Origin: CAYLPJ01 sp964385465
Lineage (GTDB): Bacteria; Planctomycetota; Phycisphaerae; SM23-33
Direction: 5' to 3'
Assembly: GCA_964385465.1 (NCBI GenBank)
Contig: CAYLPJ010000092.1
Coordinates: 1 to 12,859 of the forward strand
Length of the DNA stretch: 12,859 nt
A program made the position numbers and the translations under genes. Below are positions 1-5,646 of this stretch, piece after piece. The notes beneath the pieces are model-generated. The model did no database searches. It had not been told where the DNA came from and was given only the letters and a program-made list of their open reading frames with translations. Numbering within the stretch: position 1 is the stretch's first letter; the number at the start of each line of letters is the position of its first letter.

Positions 1-329
1 GGCTGCGCACCCGGTACGTCGCGGCAAGCGTGGTAACGGCGGCCGCGGGATGGCGGCCCGCGCGTTCCGTCGAAGCGGCATCGAGGCTGCCGCACTCCCG
101 GGAGGTCGACGCCAAATGTGGAGTGCGGCGGCGGGGGCGGCGGGTTCTCGGGGATGGAGGGCGGTTACACAGCGCGGGCGTCGCGGCAAGCGTGGTTGCG
201 GCGGCCGGGGGAGGCGGCCGATGCCTCCCGCGAAAGCGGCGTCGTTGCCGCCGCACTCCACAGGGCGCGACGCGGGCTCTGGAGGGCGGCGGCGGGGGCG
301 GCGGTTTCTCGGGGATGGAGGGCGCCGAC
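1..329. repeat. Tandem ~162-bp hairpin-bearing repeat, left array (about two units)
   Basis: No gene is supported here; this stretch is a degenerate tandem repeat. The word GTCGCGGCAAGCGTG occurs at 18-32 and again at 180-194, a spacing of 162 bp. A 39-bp G-rich segment at 125-163 recurs at 286-324 with one mismatch, a spacing of 161 bp. Each unit carries an inverted repeat: GCCGCACTCC at 89-98 pairs with GGAGTGCGGC at 120-129, and 250-259 pairs with 281-290 with one mismatch. The same unit recurs in the same orientation at the right edge of the window. The G-runs could form G-quadruplexes on the plus strand. No transposase or target-site duplication is seen. The small open frames here are artefacts of high GC. 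The family is not recognised. Confidence 0.8.
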
Positions 330-443
330 ACGGCCGACTGGCCGCTGCTCACCGGCTACAGCCCGCTATCCGCCTGGCCAAGGGCTACGGCCGACTGGCC
401 GCTGCTCTCTGGCTACGGCCCGCTATCCTCCTGGCCACTGGCC
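330..443. repeat. 57-bp tandem duplication downstream of purC
   Basis: Two adjacent 57-bp units, 330-386 and 387-443, begin with the same 21 bases and differ at about eight scattered positions. They lie just past the purC stop codon, between it and the hairpin repeat array. The unit length is a multiple of three, so one plus-strand frame reads a repeated 19-residue peptide (TADWPLL-G-PLS-WP). The differences between units mostly change the amino acid, and no ribosome-binding site or plausible gene surrounds it, so I treat it as non-coding. Short CTGGCCA-type words continue to about 450. No clear terminator with a U tract is visible for purC. Confidence 0.75.
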
Positions 444-475
444 ACTACCCGACGGGCCACGGCCGTCACGGGGGC

Positions 476-1375
476 TCACTCCCAGGCGAAGTCCTTTTCG
501 GTCAGGCGGGTGTAGGCCTCGATGTACTTGGCGCGGGTGGCCTGGACGATCTCGGTGGGCAGGACGGGGCCTGGCGGGGTGCGGTCGAACTTGATCTTGT
601 CCAGGTAGTCGCGGACGAACTGCTTGTCGAAGCTCGGCTGGTCGCGGCCGGGCTTGTAGCCGTCGGCCGGCCAGAAGCGGGAGGAATCCGGCGTGAGGAC
701 CTCGTCGACGAGCAGGATCTCGCCGTTCTCGTCGCGCCCCCACTCGAACTTGGTATCGGCGAGGATGATGCCCCTCTCGGCGGCGTACTCGCGGCCTCGC
801 TTGTAGACGGCGATGGACCGGTCGCGGAGCGTGGTCATGGTCTCTTCGCCGACGAGTTCGCAGGCGCGTTCGAAGGAGATGTTCTCGTCGTGGCCCTCTT
901 CGGCCTTGGTGGCGGGTGTGAAGATGGGCTCGGGCAGTTCGGAGGCCTGCTTGAGGCCCTTGGGCAGCTCGACGCCGCAGACGGTTCCGGCCTTCTTGTA
1001 CTCCCGCCAGCCGCTGCCGGCGAGGTAGCCTCGGACAACGCACTCGATGGGCACGACGTCGCAGCGTTTGCAGAGCATGACGCGGCCTTCGAGCTCCTCG
1101 CTGCGGCAGTCCTCGGGCAGGTCGCGGATGTCGGCGGAGACAAGGTGGTTGGGCGTGATCTCCTTCAGCAGGTGGAACCAGAAGGCGGAGATCTGGGTGA
1201 GCACGCGTCCCTTGTCGGGGATGCCGTTGGGCATGACCACGTCGTAGGCGCTGATCCGGTCGGTGGCGATGATCAGCAGGTGGTCGGGCAGCTCGTAGAT
1301 GTCCCGCACCTTTCCAACCCGCTTGGGGTAGGTGCCCGTCGAGGTTGTCAGCAGCGCTGTGGTTTTCATGGCCAT
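476..1375 (-). CDS. purC: Phosphoribosylaminoimidazole-succinocarboxamide synthase (SAICAR synthetase)
   Basis: PurC is the cytoplasmic enzyme that joins CAIR and aspartate using ATP to give SAICAR in de novo purine synthesis. The 299-residue product shows the family signatures in order: GKVRDIYEL near residue 21 (nucleotide-binding region), ATDRISAYD near 37, VRGYLAGSGW near 113, DTKFEWG near 205 and the DEVLTPDSSRFW block near 222. The length fits the roughly 300-residue branch rather than the shorter 237-residue E. coli type. ATG at 1375 is used as start; a second ATG two codons in (1369) is an alternative. The ribosome site is weak (AAGG, inside a 12-bp palindrome). It lies 114 bp after the GH116 gene, so it may be read through from there or have its own promoter. 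Identification is secure; linkage to the glycan genes is probably incidental. Confidence 0.97.
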   Translation of the reverse strand: MAMKTTALLTTSTGTYPKRVGKVRDIYELPDHLLIIATDRISAYDVVMPNGIPDKGRVLTQISAFWFHLLKEITPNHLVSADIRDLPEDCRSEELEGRVMLCKRCDVVPIECVVRGYLAGSGWREYKKAGTVCGVELPKGLKQASELPEPIFTPATKAEEGHDENISFERACELVGEETMTTLRDRSIAVYKRGREYAAERGIILADTKFEWGRDENGEILLVDEVLTPDSSRFWPADGYKPGRDQPSFDKQFVRDYLDKIKFDRTPPGPVLPTEIVQATRAKYIEAYTRLTEKDFAWE

Positions 1376-1380
1376 CTTCT

Positions 1381-1392
1381 ACCTTCGAAGGT
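1381..1392. promoter_or_regulatory. 12-bp perfect palindrome at the purC translation start region
   Basis: ACCTTCGAAGGT is a perfect self-complementary 12-mer ending 6 bp before the first purC ATG. It contains the only Shine-Dalgarno-like bases (AAGG) for that gene. It could be a protein-binding site or an RNA element that limits ribosome access, or chance in GC-rich DNA. A nearby TTGACC (complement of 1402-1407) with a TAGAAG 18 bp later would place transcription start almost on the ATG, so a promoter is not called. Confidence 0.3.
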
Positions 1393-1489
1393 GTCCGTCG
1401 GTCAAGTCCATCTCGCCGCCGAAGCCGTGGCCGTCGCGCCGCGACAGCCGGTGCCGGCGGCCCGTCCGGCCGGGCGGGGGGCCGGGGCC

Positions 1490-3988
1490 CTACCGGTCGC
1501 CGCCGCCCGGGGGCGCGCCCGGGGGCATGAGCGCGATCGTTTCGACCTCGATCGTCCCTTCGCGGACGTCGACGAAGATTTCCTCGCCCATCCTTCCCAC
1601 GGTACCGTAGCCGGTGGCGGTGAACAGCGGCACGCGGAAATCGCCGTCGACGGCGGGTGCGACGTGGAGGGTCTTTCGCCCGGCGTCGTAGCGTGCCCCG
1701 CTGAACGCGGCCAGCAGGGAGAACGACGACATCGCCCTGGCGTACCAGTGCCCGCACTCGTACTCGTCGAAGGGGTCGCGTGCGCAGCCATCGTACCGGC
1801 GGCGCGCGGCGCGGACAATCTCCAGGCCCTCGTCGACGAGCCCGCAGGCGATCATGTGGGCGGCGGCCTGGTACTCGATTCCGGTCCACACCTCGTCGCT
1901 GTAGGGAAACGGGAGGGTCGGCTTGCCCCCCCTCGGCCAGGAGCACAGCAGCAGCCCGGCGTCGTCGCCGAGGGCGTAGCCGCTGCGCTGGCAGTTCCAG
2001 TGGTCGCGAAGGCTCGGGCGGAAGTTGTGACGGTGGACGGCCCGCAGGTGGCTGGCGACCTTGGCCGGGTCGAGCACCTCTCCGACGCCCGCGCAGAAGG
2101 CCAGCCAGCCCCCCAGCACGCCGTCGGACAGGCACCCCCTGCCGTACTGGTACTTGGGGCCCTCGGCCTGGAGCAGCTCGAGGGCGTCTGGGGAGTACTC
2201 GGTGTTCCAGTTCTCCCGGGCGGCCTCGACGGGGTCCGGGCCTTCCAGCCCCTGCCACTGGGTCTTCTGGAAGAAGTACTCGCCGTTGAACAGCTCGTCT
2301 TCGGCGGCGGCGCGGCCCTTTTCGTAGAGCTCGCGGAAGGTCGAGCCGTCCTCGCCGAGCGCGTCGGCCAGGGCGGCGGCGGCCTTGAGGGCGGCCAGGT
2401 AGATCGACGTGCACATCCCGTCGCCGCCCCAGAACTCGATGTCGTAGGTGTTGTGGTGGGCCTCGCGGAGGACGCCCTCGCGGCGGGGGTCCCAGGTCTC
2501 GATGCAATACTCCAGGCTCCGCAGGACCCGGGGCCAGAGCGAGCGGACCCACTCGATATCGCCGCAGATCAGCCAGTCGCGGTGGACGCGGAGGATGCTG
2601 CCGAGCTGGCCGTCGGCGGCGGCGTGGAACCCGTGATCCTCCGCGGGTCGGATGGGCAGCCAGGCGCGGAAGACCTGGTGGCCGCGGTCGTCCTGGCATT
2701 CGCCGAACTCGGTCTCGCGGAAGGTTCGCTCCAGGGCGGGGAACAGGTGCGGGATGGCCTGGGCGTAGTTCCAGACGTGGCTGCACGAGCCGGGGCAGCA
2801 GCCGCTGTTGTCGTTGCAGCCCTCCCAGCACCACAGCCGCCCGTCGTGCTGGCGGAGGACGGTGGGCGTCTTGAGCAGCATGACGTTGGCCGAGACGGCC
2901 TCGACGACCTCCGGCGGGAGGGTGGTGTCGGCGAGGCAGTCGGCGAAGCGTCGGCTGCGGCCGCGGAGCTCGTCGGCGTGGTCGCGCCAGAAGGCGGCCA
3001 CCTCCTCGATGTCGCCGAAGCGCTCGGCGTACCACGGGCGGTAGCCGGGGCAGTCTGGGGTGACCTCGCCGCAGGCGCCGCCGTTGCGAACGTCGCTGGC
3101 CGGGACGTACCAGCTCAGCAGCACGCGGACCGTGCGGGCCTCGCCGGCGGGGATCGCAAGGGGTACGTACAGGCTTCCGCCGGGGCTGGGCCCGCCGTCG
3201 GTGACCGGCGGGCGGGCCTCGGCCTCGCCGGAGAGCACCCGCCGCCACAGCACGCTGAGCGGGTCGAACCAGCCGCCGCGGAACCAGTGGCAGTCCACGG
3301 CCGGGGCGGCGCCGGGGGCGGCGACGGCCAGGGCCGCCTGCTCCCACGGGCGCGCGGGGTCCGTCGCGGCCTGGCGGAGGACGAAGCCGTCGTCGATCTC
3401 CCCGACGGCCGTGCCGTGGAGCTTCCGGCCGTCGACGGCGAGGAAGTTCCGGCAGTGGAAGGAGAACACGGCCTCGACGGGCCGGTCGGCGGTGTTGCGA
3501 AGTGTGTACTCGACGGCGGCGACGGGCATCGAGGAGCTGTCGGCGTCCGGCGGGGTCATGGGGCTCCAGCCGGTGATCGTGGCGGCGACGGGCAGGTCCG
3601 GGTCGGTCAGCTCGACCGTGCCGAAGGGCACGCGGGGGGTGAAGGTCGCCTCGGCGAACCGGGGCAGGCCGTAATGCCTGCCCCCGTGCCCGCCCCCGCA
3701 GCCGCGCCCGCCGTAGACCTTCCACGCCGGGACCGGGCCCTCGAGGACGCGGGCGGGATGCTCGCCGCCCTCCGGCGAGCCGGCCTCGCCGGCCCCGCGG
3801 ACGCACACGGCCGCGAAGAGCTGCGGCTGATTCGTCACCTCGGGCTTGTGTCGCAGGGAGACGTGGTTGAACCCGCCGCGCCCTTCGAGGCAGATCATCC
3901 CCGCGCCGATGCCTCCGAGCGGGAAGGCGATCTTCTCGGTGAACCTGCCGGTATACGCCTGGCCGAACGCCCTCTGGGCCTGTGTCAT
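1490..3988 (-). CDS. GH116-family beta-glycosidase (GBA2-like / DUF608)
   Basis: The product of 832 residues resembles the GH116 family, retaining beta-glycosidases that include human GBA2 and bacterial beta-glucosidases/xylosidases. The N-terminal beta-sandwich begins with the typical FPLGGIGAGMICLEGRGGF stretch near residue 22 and a SLRHKPEVTN motif. The (alpha/alpha)6 catalytic domain follows from about residue 350. It contains a Cys-rich segment around WEG-C-CCPGSC-HVWNY with E389, and HNTYDIEFWGG with D516. By comparison with the family these are my candidates for nucleophile and acid/base. Their spacing, 127 residues, is shorter than I recall for GBA2, so the assignment is tentative. 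There is no signal peptide or membrane segment, implying a cytoplasmic enzyme. The ATG at 3988 follows GGGAG (3995-3999) by 6 nt. The frame stays open far upstream of this ATG, but that part is antisense-like noise inside the sulfatase gene. Substrate is unknown; a beta-glucoside is the default guess. Confidence 0.88.
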   Translation of the reverse strand: MTQAQRAFGQAYTGRFTEKIAFPLGGIGAGMICLEGRGGFNHVSLRHKPEVTNQPQLFAAVCVRGAGEAGSPEGGEHPARVLEGPVPAWKVYGGRGCGGGHGGRHYGLPRFAEATFTPRVPFGTVELTDPDLPVAATITGWSPMTPPDADSSSMPVAAVEYTLRNTADRPVEAVFSFHCRNFLAVDGRKLHGTAVGEIDDGFVLRQAATDPARPWEQAALAVAAPGAAPAVDCHWFRGGWFDPLSVLWRRVLSGEAEARPPVTDGGPSPGGSLYVPLAIPAGEARTVRVLLSWYVPASDVRNGGACGEVTPDCPGYRPWYAERFGDIEEVAAFWRDHADELRGRSRRFADCLADTTLPPEVVEAVSANVMLLKTPTVLRQHDGRLWCWEGCNDNSGCCPGSCSHVWNYAQAIPHLFPALERTFRETEFGECQDDRGHQVFRAWLPIRPAEDHGFHAAADGQLGSILRVHRDWLICGDIEWVRSLWPRVLRSLEYCIETWDPRREGVLREAHHNTYDIEFWGGDGMCTSIYLAALKAAAALADALGEDGSTFRELYEKGRAAAEDELFNGEYFFQKTQWQGLEGPDPVEAARENWNTEYSPDALELLQAEGPKYQYGRGCLSDGVLGGWLAFCAGVGEVLDPAKVASHLRAVHRHNFRPSLRDHWNCQRSGYALGDDAGLLLCSWPRGGKPTLPFPYSDEVWTGIEYQAAAHMIACGLVDEGLEIVRAARRRYDGCARDPFDEYECGHWYARAMSSFSLLAAFSGARYDAGRKTLHVAPAVDGDFRVPLFTATGYGTVGRMGEEIFVDVREGTIEVETIALMPPGAPPGGGDR

Positions 3989-4176
3989 GGTCAACTCCCG
4001 GGATTGGGCCTCTCGCAAACTCCGGGCCCTTGTACCCGCCCCCACCCCCTTGCCGCAAGCCCGCGGCGGCATGCTCCCGGCGGCGTCCGGCCGCGAAGGC
4101 AGAGCCGCACCGGGCTGGGACACCTGCCGCCCCCCGCCTCTTCCTGGTACCTGCTCAACCGATACCCGGTACTCCC
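3989..4176. other. 188-bp gap between sulfatase stop and GH116 start
   Basis: This spacer is GC-rich and holds the GH116 Shine-Dalgarno at 3995-3999. Weak short inverted repeats are present, for example CTTGC/GCAAG near 4050 and GTACC/GGTAC near 4150-4175. There is no U tract and no convincing -35/-10 pair, so neither a terminator nor a promoter is claimed. No small gene with a good start is seen. Confidence 0.4.
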
Positions 4177-5646
4177 TCACCCGATGTCTTGCTCGAAGGC
4201 GACGAGCTCGGCCCGCATGGTGTCGCGGATGGCCTGGACGGCGGGGTCGGCGCTGTTCACCTGGTTGCCGGCCGCGGTCTCGTACAGGCCGGCGGCGGTG
4301 GTGAAGTCGTACAGCTCGGTGGCGTTGTTGCCGTCGTCCACGTGGAGCTTCCAGTGCCCCTTGCGGTAGGCCAGGATGTGCCGCGAGTGCCCGCTGTTGC
4401 GGTAGTAGAAGAAGCGGAAGTCGGCCTCCCCGCCCAGTCGCGTCCCCGTGCCGGTCAGCAGGGCGGTGCAGTCGGCGCCGTCGAACGGCCGGTCTGTCGG
4501 CGGGTCCACACCGGCGAGGGTGCAGAACGTGGGGAAGACGTCGTGGATGTGCATGGGGTCGGCGACCTCCCGCCCGGCGGGCACCGTGCCCGGCCAGCGC
4601 GCGACCATCGGCACGCGGTAGCCGCCCTCGTACGGCGTGCCTTTGCCGCCGGCGAACGGCAGGGCCCGGCCGTGATCGGTGTCCGGCTTGCTCAGCCAGG
4701 GCCCGTTGTCGCTGGTGAAGACCACGAGCGTGTCCTGCTCGATACCCAGGCGTTTGAGCTCGCGGAGCAGCAGGCCGACGTTGTGGTCGATCTCCTCGAC
4801 AACGTCCCCGAACGGGCCGTTGAAGGCGCTCTTGCCGGCGAAGTGGCGGGTGCGGTAGAGCGGCACGTGGGGCATGCTGTGGGCGAGGTACAGGAAGAAC
4901 GGCTGCTTCGCCGCGTGGGCGCGGCGGATGAACTTGATCCCCTCGATCGTGTATCGCTTGGTGAGGAACCGCTGGTCCACCGTGCCGTACGCCGTCCCCG
5001 GGCCGCCCTCGACGATCCGCTCGCCACGGACCAGCGGGATCGGCGGGTGCCCGCGGTTCTCCTTGTTCATGTCGTTGCTGTAGGGGATGCCGAAGTACTC
5101 GTCGAAGCCGCGCCGGGTGGGCATGTACTCGGCCTTGTCCGGCAGGCCCGAGAGCCCCCCCGTCCCGATCCCGAGGTGCCACTTGCCCACGCACGCCGTC
5201 CTGTAGCCGGCCTCCTTGAGCTTCTCGGCGATCGTGACCTCCGACAGCGCCATCCCCGACGTGTCGTGAGGGAAGTAGATCGTGTTGGCCCCCGAGCGGC
5301 GGGCGTAGCGGCCCGTCAGAAGCCCCGCACGCGACGGGGAGCAGACGCTGTTGCCCGCGTAGAAGCTCGTGAACTGCGAGCCGTCCGCCGCCAGGCTGTC
5401 CAGGTGCGGCGTCTGAATCCGCGTGTCCGCCTGACCGTCCAGCTCGTCGAAGCAGCTCAGGTCCGCGTACGCCAGGTCGTCGGCAAAGAGGAACACGATG
5501 TTCGGCCGCGCGCCCGCCGCGCGCCCGCCGGGGGCCGGCACGTCCGCCAACGCGCGGGCCAAGCCCCCCCCCACCGCGGCCGCGCCGACACACGCCGCCC
5601 CGCCGGCCGAGGCCCGAAGGAACCGTCGCCGACTCATCGCCTTCAT
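4177..5646 (-). CDS. Tat-exported formylglycine-dependent sulfatase (S1 family, arylsulfatase-like)
   Basis: The 489-residue enzyme should hydrolyse sulfate esters outside the cytoplasm. The N terminus carries a textbook twin-arginine signal, SRRRFLR at residues 5-11, followed by a small-residue hydrophobic stretch to about residue 34. The mature part opens with RPNIVFLFADDLAYAD (metal ligands D56 and D57). The sulfatase signature CSPSRAGLLTGRY has C102, the residue converted to formylglycine. GKWHLG, LAHSMPH and FTSDNGP supply the remaining active-site Lys, His and Asp/Asn. The C-terminal part, with YYRNSGH and AYRKGHWKLH, is typical of full-length family members. Start is ATG 5646, preceded by AAGGAG (5655-5660) with 8 nt spacing; ATG 5637 is an in-frame alternative. 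The start overlaps the LamG-dockerin stop as ATGA, so the two are probably translationally coupled. No sulfatase-maturing enzyme is in the window. Cargo specificity cannot be told. Confidence 0.96.
   Translation of the reverse strand: MKAMSRRRFLRASAGGAACVGAAAVGGGLARALADVPAPGGRAAGARPNIVFLFADDLAYADLSCFDELDGQADTRIQTPHLDSLAADGSQFTSFYAGNSVCSPSRAGLLTGRYARRSGANTIYFPHDTSGMALSEVTIAEKLKEAGYRTACVGKWHLGIGTGGLSGLPDKAEYMPTRRGFDEYFGIPYSNDMNKENRGHPPIPLVRGERIVEGGPGTAYGTVDQRFLTKRYTIEGIKFIRRAHAAKQPFFLYLAHSMPHVPLYRTRHFAGKSAFNGPFGDVVEEIDHNVGLLLRELKRLGIEQDTLVVFTSDNGPWLSKPDTDHGRALPFAGGKGTPYEGGYRVPMVARWPGTVPAGREVADPMHIHDVFPTFCTLAGVDPPTDRPFDGADCTALLTGTGTRLGGEADFRFFYYRNSGHSRHILAYRKGHWKLHVDDGNNATELYDFTTAAGLYETAAGNQVNSADPAVQAIRDTMRAELVAFEQDIG

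Noticed and set aside
30..515. Plus-strand small protein with a 19-residue repeat
   Set aside because: No ribosome site, low-complexity composition, and changes between repeat units that are mostly non-synonymous; it also overlaps the purC 3' end.
1369..1407. TTGACC with TAGAAG as a purC promoter
   Set aside because: It would start transcription on the start codon itself, and such matches arise by chance.
50..4369. Very long plus-strand open frames, including one of 1439 codons opposite purC, GH116 and part of the sulfatase gene
   Set aside because: They are antisense shadows produced by high GC at third positions. Their translations are low-complexity Gly/Ala/Val/Arg-rich with no domain, while the minus-strand genes have clear catalytic motifs.
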